NCBI GenBank assembly: GCA_903848465.1
Contig: CAINGK010000173.1
Span: 1-64,000, forward strand
DNA from: an uncultured Verrucomicrobiota bacterium
GTDB taxonomy: Bacteria > Verrucomicrobiota > Verrucomicrobiia > Verrucomicrobiales > Verrucomicrobiaceae
Reading direction: 5' to 3'
Length of the DNA: 64,000 nt
The translations under genes were made by a program, and so were the position numbers. Shown here in pieces: positions 25,620 to 34,471 of the stretch. The stretch's first letter is position 1; the number at the start of each line of letters is the position of its first letter. Below the pieces are notes generated by a model that was not told the DNA's origin, did no database searches, and saw nothing but the letters and a program-made list of their open reading frames with translations.

Positions 25620-26438
25620 TCAAAAGCCATCATTGGCAAGCATCTGGTTCAAAGGCACCAAGCGATTGGGATTACTCTTCATATCGCGCTGGGACGCCCA
25701 GCGGGTGTATTTTTTCTTTAGCGCAGCTACCAGACCTCGGGTGCGGCGGCTGACACAGCGATAGCTGGGTTGCACTTGGATGCCTGCATCACGGCACATC
25801 TGCATGCCCTCGGGCCGCCACATGCCACGACGGATCGCTGAGCCTGCAAGGTAATCGATGGTCGATTCTTCCTGCCGGTGATAGCGTAAAAAATACAGGT
25901 CACGACAACGATCACTGCCAGTGGTGAGGAAGTCCCAGGCCGTCTCTCCAGGCTTCAGCATCTGGCGCAGCGTGTCCGTACGCCAAATGCAGGGATCTGC
26001 TTTGGTGCGGTGTTTGGAATCACGGCCAATGACCCCAAAACGCGGATGGAGGGTCTCGTCATAGCCTGGCTCAAGTGAGCCAAAAGCACGGTAAGACAGT
26101 GCATGCACCTGATGATCGACACAGTACTTAAAATCATCCAGGAACTGCGCTGTGTTCACCGGGCGGGGAATAAACTGGTCCTCCTGAATGTAAACCACGT
26201 ATTCAGTGTCGATGTGCTTGAGCGCTTCGATGAGATTGTCGGCCCACCCACGATCATCCCCGAGAGCCAGTTCTCGCACCAGCCCTTCATCAAGGCGGAA
26301 ATGGTTGGTCATCAGGCGAATCTGAAAGGGACAGTCAGGCCAGTACTTGCGGAAGAAGTGGAAAAAGGGGTGCCACGAATCGTAAAAGGCGTCAAAACTG
26401 GAAACTAGGACGGTCAGGCCTGGAAGGGAGTCAATCAT
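25620..26438 (-). CDS. Glycan-cluster protein, GT-A-like; paralog of the gene at 35814
   Basis: A 272-residue protein with no signal peptide. It starts [20 protein letters not shown], then [32 protein letters not shown] and an acidic [10 protein letters not shown] motif that may act like the DXD of GT-A glycosyltransferases. The same layout recurs in the protein at 35814, so the two are paralogs. I know similar hypothetical proteins occur in O-antigen clusters, and I infer a glycosyltransferase role. It is convergent with the gene at 24190, and its start faces gmd. Confidence 0.65.
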   Translation of the reverse strand: MIDSLPGLTVLVSSFDAFYDSWHPFFHFFRKYWPDCPFQIRLMTNHFRLDEGLVRELALGDDRGWADNLIEALKHIDTEYVVYIQEDQFIPRPVNTAQFLDDFKYCVDHQVHALSYRAFGSLEPGYDETLHPRFGVIGRDSKHRTKADPCIWRTDTLRQMLKPGETAWDFLTTGSDRCRDLYFLRYHRQEESTIDYLAGSAIRRGMWRPEGMQMCRDAGIQVQPSYRCVSRRTRGLVAALKKKYTRWASQRDMKSNPNRLVPLNQMLANDGF

Positions 26439-26641
26439 GGCGTCTATACGGAGCGAGGTGGGTTGGAAAAAGGGTACAGGCCATATTTGGCGCAGTCAAT
26501 CGTGGAGACTTTCAGGCTGAAGGAAAGGAGATGCGAAGAGAATTTGGCATGCCGGGCCAAAGCGGGTGGATGGTGCTGATGGCCAGTATTCACTTTGAAC
26601 TGGATTTCAAAGATCACCTCTACAAAGGATGGTGCTCAACT

Positions 26642-27652
26642 ATGAAAAGGGCACTCATCACCGGCATCACAGGGCAGGACGGTTCGTATCTGGCCGAACT
26701 GCTGCTGGACAAGGGCTATGAGGTGCATGGCATTATTCGTCGCTCTTCGAGCTTTAACACCGAACGCATTGACCACATTTACCAAGACCCACACATGGTG
26801 GATGGAGTGCGGTTGAAGCTGCATTACGGTGACCTGTCGGACGCAGTGCAGATGGTGAAGCTGTTGTATGAGCTGCAGCCAGATGAGATTTACAATCTAG
26901 GCGCGCAGTCGCATGTGAAAGTGTCGTTTGATATTCCTGAGTACACGGGAGACGTGGATGGACTGGGTACGCTGCGCATTCTGGAGGCCATTCGCGAATC
27001 CGGCCTGATGAAGAAGACGCGCTTCTACCAGGCCTCGTCCTCGGAGATGTTTGGCAAGGTGCAAGAGGTGCCGCAGACGGAGAGCACGCCATTTTGGCCG
27101 CGTTCGCCGTATGGCTGCGCCAAAGTTTTCGCCTACTGGCTGACCGTGAATTATCGCGAGAGCTACGGACTGCATGCTTCCAATGGCATCCTGTTCAATC
27201 ACGAATCACCACGGCGTGGCGAGACGTTTGTGACGCGGAAGATCACGCGAGCTGCGACGCGTATTAAAATGGGCTTACAGGACAAGCTCTACCTTGGAAA
27301 TCTCGACGCAAAGCGCGACTGGGGCTTTGCTGGGGAGTATGTGGAAATGATGTGGCTCATGCTCCAACAGGAGGCTCCGGATGATTTCGTCGTCGCGACC
27401 AATGAGACGCACAGTGTGCGCGAGTTTTGCCAGGAGACGTTTGACCTGCTGGGCCTCGACTGGGAACAGTACGTGGTGCATGACACCCGCTACGAGCGCC
27501 CTGCGGAGGTGGACCTACTCATCGGCAATCCCGAAAAAGCGCGCCGACAACTGGGCTGGGAGCCGAAGGTGCGGTTCAAAGAACTGGTGAAAATAATGGT
27601 GGATGCCGATCTTAAGCTGGCTGAACACGAAGCCAAGGTGAGGAAACTCTGA
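26642..27652 (+). CDS. gmd: GDP-mannose 4,6-dehydratase
   Basis: A 336-residue extended SDR enzyme that turns GDP-D-mannose into GDP-4-keto-6-deoxy-D-mannose. It has [19 protein letters not shown], then [36 protein letters not shown] and the catalytic [12 protein letters not shown] (Tyr-X3-Lys), all hallmarks of Gmd. The ATG at 26642 begins the conserved sequence; the ORF's 37 extra upstream residues are not family-like. It is followed three bases later by fcl, which uses its product. Confidence 0.95.
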   Translation: MKRALITGITGQDGSYLAELLLDKGYEVHGIIRRSSSFNTERIDHIYQDPHMVDGVRLKLHYGDLSDAVQMVKLLYELQPDEIYNLGAQSHVKVSFDIPEYTGDVDGLGTLRILEAIRESGLMKKTRFYQASSSEMFGKVQEVPQTESTPFWPRSPYGCAKVFAYWLTVNYRESYGLHASNGILFNHESPRRGETFVTRKITRAATRIKMGLQDKLYLGNLDAKRDWGFAGEYVEMMWLMLQQEAPDDFVVATNETHSVREFCQETFDLLGLDWEQYVVHDTRYERPAEVDLLIGNPEKARRQLGWEPKVRFKELVKIMVDADLKLAEHEAKVRKL

Positions 27653-27655
27653 AGC

Positions 27656-28612
27656 ATGATGAAGCTGTTTATTTCCGGGCATAAAGGCATGGTGGGAGGA
27701 GCACTGGTGCGGCGCTTTCAAAAGGTGCCTGGCGTCACTTTGGTCACGCGCACGCGGCAGGAGCTTGATTTGACGGATCAGGCAGCGGTGGCGGCGTTTT
27801 ACGCAGCGGAAAAGCCAGACGCAGCGATCATCGCGGCTGGCAAGGTGGGTGGGATTCACGCGAACAGCACCTATCCTGCCGAGTTTCTTTATGAGAATCT
27901 TGCCATTGCCAGTCATTGCATCCACAGCGCCTGGACGTCGGGGGTGAAGCGGTTGCTGTTTCTCGGCAGTTCCTGCATCTATCCGAAACTGGCACCGCAG
28001 CCGATCACGGAGGATAGCCTGCTTTCTTCGGCGCTGGAGCCAACCAATGAGGGCTATGCCATCGCCAAAATCGCTGGAGTGAAAATGGCGGAGTACTACC
28101 GCAAGCAGTATGGCGTGGTCTATCACTCGGCGATGCCAACGAACTTATTTGGTCCCGGCGACAACTACCACCTGCAGAATTCGCATGTGATGCCAGCACT
28201 CATTCGGCGATTTCATGAAGCCAAAGAGGCCGGGCAAAGTGAAGTTCAGGCCTGGGGAACCGGCAGTCCGAAACGTGAGTTCCTGCATGTGGATGACCTC
28301 GCGGATGCCTGTGCATTTTTGCTCGATCTGGCAGACCCGCCGGATCTGGTCAATGTGGGCTTTGGCGAAGACATCACCATCCGTGAACTGGTGGAAATGG
28401 TGGCCGAAGTCGTGGGCTATGCGGGGAACATTGTGTGGGATGCATCGAAACCCGATGGCACACCGCGCAAGCTGCTGGATACCTCGCGCCTCAATCAACT
28501 CGGTTGGGAGCCTCGCATCCCGCTCAAAGAAGGACTGGTGCAAACCTACCAGGCCTTTCTGGAGGAACTACGCACCCACCATCTGCGCAGCGAAGGACGG
28601 GGAGTGCGTTAG
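27656..28612 (+). CDS. fcl: GDP-L-fucose synthase
   Basis: A 318-residue SDR enzyme that epimerises and reduces GDP-4-keto-6-deoxymannose to GDP-L-fucose. It has [33 protein letters not shown], the Tyr-X3-Lys motif in GYAIAKIAG and [12 protein letters not shown], all typical of WcaG/Fcl. The start may be 27656 or the next ATG at 27659. It lies three bases after gmd. A second, more divergent Fcl-like protein is at 38336. Confidence 0.94.
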   Translation: MMKLFISGHKGMVGGALVRRFQKVPGVTLVTRTRQELDLTDQAAVAAFYAAEKPDAAIIAAGKVGGIHANSTYPAEFLYENLAIASHCIHSAWTSGVKRLLFLGSSCIYPKLAPQPITEDSLLSSALEPTNEGYAIAKIAGVKMAEYYRKQYGVVYHSAMPTNLFGPGDNYHLQNSHVMPALIRRFHEAKEAGQSEVQAWGTGSPKREFLHVDDLADACAFLLDLADPPDLVNVGFGEDITIRELVEMVAEVVGYAGNIVWDASKPDGTPRKLLDTSRLNQLGWEPRIPLKEGLVQTYQAFLEELRTHHLRSEGRGVR

Positions 28613-28635
28613 AGCGCCGGTAGCTTAGCGGCGCT
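28613..28635. terminator. Hairpin between convergent fcl and FkbM genes
   Basis: AGCGCCG (28613-28619) pairs perfectly with CGGCGCT (28629-28635) around a nine-base loop, directly after the fcl stop. No T run follows on either strand. It may still act as a bidirectional terminator or mRNA-stabilising stem between the convergent genes. Confidence 0.5.
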
Positions 28636-28653
28636 AATGTAACTGAGGTCCGA

Positions 28654-29388
28654 TCAACCTGGAGCAAACAAGCCGTTGGTCCATTTCATCCGACCTTGCG
28701 GAGAAAACACCGTGCCGAACAGGCTCTGAAGATTGTAGCCGAGAGGGTGGAGAAATTGATGAATTTCGTGGAAGCAGCACTGGCCTTCATAAAGAGGAAC
28801 CAGCAGCATTTCGACATAGATCCAATTGACCCATTTCTCTTGGAGAAGCCTTTGCGCGCCTTCCAGAACTTTCAAATCATATCCCTGCGCATCAATTTTC
28901 AGCAAATCGACATGCTGGATATTGCTAGCAGCGCAGTAATCATCAAGGGTGATGACCTCAACTTCCAGCGAGGTTTCCTTGGCCATATACGAGGCTGGTG
29001 CCCATTGTGCAGAGTCGGAACTGGCAGCTAAGAGGCTGTTTGTGACGGACTTAGCGTTGAGATTAAAAGTGCTCGTGCCCCGAGTTTTCCCAACAGCTTT
29101 GGCGTTCACAGTGATGTGCGGATTCTTGGCAGCTTTTTGCCGCAATGTTTCCAGAGCTTGCGGCGTGGGCTCAAAACAATGAATGTCTGAGTCTGAAAAT
29201 TCCGCGAGATACTCGTCAGCAAAGTGTCCCACGTTGGCTCCTACATCGAGACAAAGACGAAACGGCTGGGGCTGGCGGTCTTTGATGTATTTGAGAAAGG
29301 GGCCTTTGATCCCGGTAGCAGTCGTGCCGGAAGTCTTGGACAGTTCATAGCCAATGCCACGAAGCAGTTTGTTGAGGGTGCGTCGCAT
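28654..29388 (-). CDS. FkbM-family methyltransferase
   Basis: A 244-residue SAM-dependent methyltransferase. Motif I is LCLDVGANVGHFADEYL, followed by HCFEPTPQALETLRQ and the FkbM hallmark LLKIDAQGYDLKVLEGA. In glycan clusters these enzymes usually O-methylate sugars; the exact acceptor is unknown. It is the last gene of the minus-strand run that begins at 35431, 53 bases after the partial methyltransferase gene. Confidence 0.88.
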   Translation of the reverse strand: MRRTLNKLLRGIGYELSKTSGTTATGIKGPFLKYIKDRQPQPFRLCLDVGANVGHFADEYLAEFSDSDIHCFEPTPQALETLRQKAAKNPHITVNAKAVGKTRGTSTFNLNAKSVTNSLLAASSDSAQWAPASYMAKETSLEVEVITLDDYCAASNIQHVDLLKIDAQGYDLKVLEGAQRLLQEKWVNWIYVEMLLVPLYEGQCCFHEIHQFLHPLGYNLQSLFGTVFSPQGRMKWTNGLFAPG

Positions 29389-29441
29389 GAAATGAAGTGG
29401 TGCGGGAGGGCGGCAATGGCCTAACAGATGGTCCGAAAAAC

Positions 29442-29894
29442 TCAGAGGGGCGTGACACGGATGATGTCGTGCAGCACTTCAAATCGGCGTTTGGGGGTGA
29501 ACGTTGCGACCAGTTGCTCCGTCTCAGGAATGGTCGGGTAATCCTCGCCGCCATCAAAGAAGCGTGCGTCATCAATGAGCACTGCATGGGTCTTGATCGG
29601 ATGATCAAGCACCTGTTTCATTTCAGCGATGATGGGTGTTTCCAGCGGGCCGTGTGCGGTGCCATCGCCGGAATAGTGGGCGTCGAGCCAGAACAAAGCT
29701 GGAGCTTTGAGTTCCGCGAGAACCTTGCCGATCATCTGGCCGCTGTCTCCGTGCAGCAGGCGGACTTCCTTGTGTCCGGCAAATTTCTTCACCGCAGCAG
29801 CATAGAGGGCGTCATCCAGTTCAATGGAATAGATGATGTCGAAATGGCCGAGAGCGGTCTCGATCATCTCCCCGTGAAACGTGCCGGTCTCCAC
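29442..29894 (-). CDS. SAM-dependent methyltransferase-like protein, start missing or frameshifted
   Basis: From the GTG at 29894 this gives 150 residues starting ETGTFHGEMIETAL, with SIELDDALYAAAVKKF, LLHGDSGQMIGKVL and FWLDAHYSGDG, which match a family of small methyltransferase-like proteins in glycan clusters. The family normally has about 30 more residues. The same frame upstream does encode them (TPPPHVVKEECVLSHSKRYG) but has no ATG, GTG or TTG back into neuC. An ATG at 29992 exists in another frame. Either a frameshift has separated the start from the body, a rare start is used, or there is a sequencing error. Confidence 0.6.
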   Translation of the reverse strand: METGTFHGEMIETALGHFDIIYSIELDDALYAAAVKKFAGHKEVRLLHGDSGQMIGKVLAELKAPALFWLDAHYSGDGTAHGPLETPIIAEMKQVLDHPIKTHAVLIDDARFFDGGEDYPTIPETEQLVATFTPKRRFEVLHDIIRVTPL

Positions 29895-30013
29895 CAGGAT
29901 GCGCAGGCCGTAGCGCTTTGAGTGACTGAGGACGCATTCTTCTTTGACAACGTGCGGCGGTGGCGTCTGAGCTGGAGGTGTCGTTGGAGGGCATGGGGGC
30001 GAAGGGCAAAGTT

Positions 30014-31177
30014 CTACTTTGTCCCGCGTGAGACGTAATGCAATTGCTTCTGCGCATAGGGTGTCAGCTTGGCGATCTGCGCGGCGATGCGGGCGGAGAC
30101 TCCCGGTCCGCCATAGAGCGCTGAAATTTCGTAGCGACCATGGGCGAGTTGGCGCTGAGTAGCGGCTTCAATCTCTGGCTGGAGCGGCTCCACTCGCACG
30201 ACGGAGGGCGACCACTCTCGCCCATCCTGACGTGAACCGACGAGGACGACGGGCGTGCCGAAGAAGGAGGTCTCGCGCACAAAGGAGGAGGAATTGCCGA
30301 TGCAGCAGGCCGCGTGGTTGAGCAGCGGGATGTAGATGTCCGGCGGCAGGTTCTTGTAGGCATGCAGCGGGAACTCATGATTGAATTCCCGGAAGCGTCG
30401 GATGGCCTGTGACACCAGATCCGAACCGGCGTCGATGTTTGGCCATAGCAGCACGGTTTGAATGTTCAGGCGGCGCACCGTTTCCAGCACGGCTTCCATC
30501 TGCTCTTCCTGGTGGCCAATGTCGGTGGTCACGGGATGAAATAGCACGAGCAGATAAGGCTGGGAGAAATCAATCGAGGTGCCGACGCCGAGGCGTCCCA
30601 GGACATCCTGTGGCAGATCATTGGAGGCGGCCTGCACGACGTCGCTGGTGGGGCAGCCGAGCGGGAAGACGGTGGCGGGGTCTTCACCCATAGCGACGAT
30701 GTACTCCGCCGCACGCTGCGTGGCAGGGAAGTGATAGTGCGCCAGCTTGGTGATGGCATGCCGGGTGGACTCGTCGATGGAGCCAGAAATTTCACCGCCT
30801 TGCAGGTGGATGAGGCAGATGTTTTGATACACGGCGGCGATGGCGGCGGCCATGGCTTCGTAGCGGTCGCCGATCATCAGCACGAAATCGGGTTTCATCC
30901 GGTTGAACTCCGAAGCGAACTCGATCACTGCTAGGCCGATGGATTTGACCATCGTGATAGGCACGGAACCTTCAAGCTGGAGATAGACCTCGGACTCAAC
31001 GGGAAAGCCATCTGCCTCGACCACGTTGCGCGCGTTGCCGTAGCGGTCTAGCAGCATCGAGCCAGCGCAGATCGTCTGCATATCCACGTCAGGCTCTTGC
31101 TGCAGCGCCTGCATGACGGGCTTCATGCGGGCGTAGTTCGCGCGATTGACCAAGACGACGGCGATTTTCTTTTTCAT
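30014..31177 (-). CDS. neuC: UDP-N-acetylglucosamine 2-epimerase, hydrolysing (NeuC/LegG type)
   Basis: A 387-residue GT-B-fold enzyme that releases UDP and epimerises C2 to give the mannosamine-type precursor of a nonulosonic acid. It starts KIAVVLVNRANYARMKPVM, with FVLMIGDRYEAMAAAIAA, LIHLQGGEISGSIDESTRHA and the CCIGNSSSFVRETSFFGTP donor loop. These are features of NeuC/LegG rather than the non-hydrolysing WecB. It is coupled to neuA by a four-base overlap. Its product should feed the NeuB encoded at 23144 on the other strand. Confidence 0.9.
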   Translation of the reverse strand: MKKKIAVVLVNRANYARMKPVMQALQQEPDVDMQTICAGSMLLDRYGNARNVVEADGFPVESEVYLQLEGSVPITMVKSIGLAVIEFASEFNRMKPDFVLMIGDRYEAMAAAIAAVYQNICLIHLQGGEISGSIDESTRHAITKLAHYHFPATQRAAEYIVAMGEDPATVFPLGCPTSDVVQAASNDLPQDVLGRLGVGTSIDFSQPYLLVLFHPVTTDIGHQEEQMEAVLETVRRLNIQTVLLWPNIDAGSDLVSQAIRRFREFNHEFPLHAYKNLPPDIYIPLLNHAACCIGNSSSFVRETSFFGTPVVLVGSRQDGREWSPSVVRVEPLQPEIEAATQRQLAHGRYEISALYGGPGVSARIAAQIAKLTPYAQKQLHYVSRGTK

Positions 31178-31917
31178 GAAGGTTCTTTTCTGTGGCCGAC
31201 GGGCAGGTGGCGCGTTTCGGCATAATAACGGGCCAGTTCGATTTCTTCTGGCTCGTCGATGTTTAGCAGCAGCCGCTCCACCAGATGCGCGCGTGTGCTG
31301 CTGGTGAAGATGCGCTGCTCATCCATCAAACACGCGCGGGTGAGTGCGTAGCAGGCACCGTTGCGGTAAAACAACGACTCCAGGGACTGGCGTTGCTTCA
31401 CCCCAGCTCCGGCCTCGGCATAAAAGCTGATGACGTTTTCGTCATTCACGCGCAGCACTTTGTGCGGATGAAACTTGGTGTCCACGCGGCTCACGGTCAC
31501 GGCGGAACCGGCATCGGTTTGCGCCAGCAGATCCATCACGCCATTGACGTCCTCCGGCTGGCGGAAGGGGCAGGTGGGTTCCACGATCAAAATCACATCG
31601 TAAGTGACGCCATCAATGCGCTCCATTTCCTGCACGGCATGGCAGAGTGTCTCCACGGCACCAGCGGTGTCTGAACTCAGCTCCGGCGGGCGCAGGAAGG
31701 GCGCATCGAGACCATGCTGGCGGCCTTCAGCGGCATAGCGCTCCGAGTCTGTGGAAATGATGCGGCGGTCGATCCATGAGCAGGCGTCGGCATTCAGCAC
31801 CTCGCCGACAAGCGCGATGAGCGACCGACCTGCGATCTGCTGCATGTTTTTGTCTGGGATGCCCTTGCTGCCGGAACGTGCCGGCACCACGGCGAGGATG
31901 CGACGTCCGTGTTTCAT
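31174..31917 (-). CDS. neuA: CMP-nonulosonic acid synthetase (CMP-NeuNAc/legionaminate cytidylyltransferase)
   Basis: A 247-residue nucleotidyltransferase that activates the nonulosonic acid with CTP. The N-terminal RILAVVPARSGSKGIPDKN is the family's nucleotide-binding signature. RRIISTDSERYA and LIVEPTCPFRQPEDVNG follow. It lacks the extra hydrolase domain seen in some NeuA proteins. It lies between the Gfo/Idh gene (four-base overlap) and neuC (four-base overlap). Sialic versus legionaminic specificity is not resolved. Confidence 0.9.
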   Translation of the reverse strand: MKHGRRILAVVPARSGSKGIPDKNMQQIAGRSLIALVGEVLNADACSWIDRRIISTDSERYAAEGRQHGLDAPFLRPPELSSDTAGAVETLCHAVQEMERIDGVTYDVILIVEPTCPFRQPEDVNGVMDLLAQTDAGSAVTVSRVDTKFHPHKVLRVNDENVISFYAEAGAGVKQRQSLESLFYRNGACYALTRACLMDEQRIFTSSTRAHLVERLLLNIDEPEEIELARYYAETRHLPVGHRKEPS

Positions 31918-32912
31918 GAGGCAAGACGGATGGACTGGCCGCTGGTGGAGCTTTGACGGCAGGCATCCACGACTTCCAGAGCAGCGATGCCATCGGCAAG
32001 CGAGCAGGAGGGCGCGGTGCGGGTGCCACGAATGAGTTCGAGCAGCTCGGATGCAGCGCCCATGAACATCTCATTGCGTTCGCAGGTGAAGGTCTGGTCC
32101 TCCCATTTCAATTCACCGGTGCGGGAGAGTTTCACGGCGTTCTCTTCATAGGACCACATCAGCGTGCCGGTTTCGCCCACGGCGATGATGTGCCGCTGGT
32201 GCGGACGGCCAATGAGGTCGAGATGCAGATTGGCCTTCATGCCGCTGCCGAATGAGGCGATGACATCGACGTTGTCATCCGCGCTGATGTCGAGGTCGGA
32301 AATCTTATCGACCGAGGCCATCACGGATTGGGGTTTGCCGGCAAACCAGAGCAGCAGGTCAAGAAAGTGGCTTTCATCCAGCAGCGCACCGCCGCCTTGT
32401 TCCTTGTTCGCCATGAAGAAGTCCTGGTAGCGCTCCCACGGATGCCAGTCGGCCAGATGCGCGCTCATCACGAAACGGATGTGCCGCACCGCGCCGATCT
32501 CGCCACTTTGCAGGCGGCGGCGGAACTCCGCCACTGGCGGCCACCAGCGGTAGGTGTAGCCCAGCAGCACATGCGCACCTGCGGCTTCCAAGCGGCGGCA
32601 GCTCGCGGCATCAATGCTCAGTGGTTTCTCACAGAGAATCCAGCGACCACCCGCACCTGCGGCGATGATTTGATCAATATGAAAGGCGGGTGGCGAGGCG
32701 ATGACAAAGCCATCGAAGGCGGTGGTTTGCAGCGCCTCGTCCAGATTGCCGAATGTGGATGCCAGGGGACCTTCCGCCGCAGCTTCTTGCTGGCGGTCAG
32801 CACGCGGATCGAAACCGCTCACGGTGCAGCCGAGCGCACGGAGATTGCGTGCATGGCGTTTCCCGGCGGAGCCGAGACCAATGACGAGAAGGTGGAGGGT
32901 GGGGGCGCTCAT
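31914..32912 (-). CDS. Gfo/Idh/MocA-family oxidoreductase in the nonulosonate operon
   Basis: A 332-residue NAD(P)-dependent oxidoreductase with LLVIGLGSAGKRHARNLRAL (Rossmann) and the family motif WILCEKPLSID, where the lysine is the expected catalytic residue. The C-terminal domain follows (GGALLDESHFLDLLLWF). Its place directly before neuA-neuC suggests it modifies a nonulosonic acid or its precursor, as related genes do in bacterial legionaminic acid loci. The substrate is not known. It overlaps both neighbours by four bases. Confidence 0.85.
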   Translation of the reverse strand: MSAPTLHLLVIGLGSAGKRHARNLRALGCTVSGFDPRADRQQEAAAEGPLASTFGNLDEALQTTAFDGFVIASPPAFHIDQIIAAGAGGRWILCEKPLSIDAASCRRLEAAGAHVLLGYTYRWWPPVAEFRRRLQSGEIGAVRHIRFVMSAHLADWHPWERYQDFFMANKEQGGGALLDESHFLDLLLWFAGKPQSVMASVDKISDLDISADDNVDVIASFGSGMKANLHLDLIGRPHQRHIIAVGETGTLMWSYEENAVKLSRTGELKWEDQTFTCERNEMFMGAASELLELIRGTRTAPSCSLADGIAALEVVDACRQSSTSGQSIRLAS

Positions 32913-34465
32913 CGAAGCTGTTCAGTCATATCCACGTAAACGTCCGGCGCGAGGTGATACTCGATCAGGGCGGGTGGGTTGCCAGCGTGCTGCCATTGCT
33001 TGATGGCAGAGTCAAGCGCCGCCGTGTTGGGCGCGTCCCAGGTGGCGAGACCCATGGCCTCCGCAACACGTAGCAGGCGATGGTCTGGCAGCGTCAGCGG
33101 CTGCTGTGACCAGCCCAGTTTGCGCGCACGGCCACGGATGCTGCCGAGGTAGCCGTCTCGCATGACAAGAACGAGGAGGGGCAAATGGTGATCTACAGCG
33201 AGTGAAAGCTCCGCGAGGTTCGCACGAATGCCACCATCGCCAATCCACAGCACGGAAGGCTTCGGCGCACGCGCGAGCGCGGTGCCGAGGGCATAACCCA
33301 CGCCTGCGCCGAGATAGCGGCCATTGGGCGTGCCGGTGAGATCCAGGTGATGCTGCACGCGGAGAAAATGCTCGGCCCAGACGGTGAAGTTGCCGGTATC
33401 GACGATGTGCGCCGCATCAGGCAAGCGGTCTTGGACGACCCGCATGGCCGCGTGTGGTGAATCCTCCCATGGGGCCATGGCCTGAACGAGCTGAGCGTGA
33501 GCAGCGGCGACTGCATCCAGTCCCCAATTCTTATCCTGCAAGGCATCGAAGAGTTCGGCGGCATCGGCATCGCTCAAAGCACTGGCGCGAGTGCCGAAGA
33601 CATTGTCGGGGAAGACGCGTTGCTCCTGCAAACCGGGGGCGTCAAACCAGAGGGTATTGGCGTGGGGTGGAGCAGGGGAAAGCATCTCGCCGCTGCGCAC
33701 ACCGATGCAGATCAGCAGATCGGCCTTTGGCAGCAGCGTTTTCTCTGGCGTGTTCGGCTTGCCATCGCCGGTGCAGATGCCTGCACTCTGCGGCAGATGC
33801 TCTGACAGCGCGCCTTTGGCGGCGGCGGTGGTGAAGACCGGGATTTGCAGTGCGGCAAGCTGTGTGCCCCAAGCACTGCGGGTGGCCCAAGTGCCGACGA
33901 GCAGGGCAGGGCAGGTAGCTGCGGCGAGCTGTTTGCGCCATTCAAGCTGTGGGGCGCTCTGCATACTGCGTGGTGTTTCACGCACGGTATCGGTGCGCGG
34001 CACCAGATCCATGTGGACCGGCCCTGGGCATTCCTGTGTGGCCTCGTGCCACAGGGATTCGATGGCTCCAGCGGTTTCGTTGAAACCGTGGAAACCGCGC
34101 AGGAAGTTGGCGGCCACATCGAGATGATTGAGCCATTTGTGCCTGCGACCGGAGGCTTCATTCGGCGGATAGGCCTCGGAGATCGAGAGGCAGGGATAAC
34201 CCTCGTAGCTGTTGCACAGCAAGCCGGGCGCGAGGTTCATGAAACCGGGGCCTTTGATGGTGATGCACGCTGCGGGCTTTCCTGTTTGCCGTGCATGCGC
34301 TCCGGCCATCAGGGCGGCGACTGCTTCATGGCCGGTTGCGGTAAAGGCACCACCGGCGTTTTCAATCTGCGTGATCAGTTCCAGGCTCGGTCCACCACCG
34401 GGCACGCCGAAGACGCGGCGACCGCCGAGCGTGGTGAACTGCTGCGCGAAGGATTCAAAGGCCAT
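32909..34465 (-). CDS. Thiamine-diphosphate-dependent enzyme, acetolactate synthase-like
   Basis: A 518-residue protein. The N-terminal ThDP domain (VFGVPGGGPSLELI; GHEAVAALMAGAHARQTG holds the expected activating Glu) is followed by a central domain and a C-terminal ThDP domain with IGDGGIRANLAELSLA. The usual Asn-Asn at the end of the ThDP motif reads Arg-Asp (VMRDGYLGS). It is shorter than acetolactate synthase and sits in a glycan operon, so it is unlikely to make branched amino acids. It may act on keto sugars or 2-oxoacids, as the branched-sugar enzyme YerE does. The substrate is unknown. Confidence 0.78.
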   Translation of the reverse strand: MAFESFAQQFTTLGGRRVFGVPGGGPSLELITQIENAGGAFTATGHEAVAALMAGAHARQTGKPAACITIKGPGFMNLAPGLLCNSYEGYPCLSISEAYPPNEASGRRHKWLNHLDVAANFLRGFHGFNETAGAIESLWHEATQECPGPVHMDLVPRTDTVRETPRSMQSAPQLEWRKQLAAATCPALLVGTWATRSAWGTQLAALQIPVFTTAAAKGALSEHLPQSAGICTGDGKPNTPEKTLLPKADLLICIGVRSGEMLSPAPPHANTLWFDAPGLQEQRVFPDNVFGTRASALSDADAAELFDALQDKNWGLDAVAAAHAQLVQAMAPWEDSPHAAMRVVQDRLPDAAHIVDTGNFTVWAEHFLRVQHHLDLTGTPNGRYLGAGVGYALGTALARAPKPSVLWIGDGGIRANLAELSLAVDHHLPLLVLVMRDGYLGSIRGRARKLGWSQQPLTLPDHRLLRVAEAMGLATWDAPNTAALDSAIKQWQHAGNPPALIEYHLAPDVYVDMTEQLR

Positions 34466-34471
34466 GTGGGG

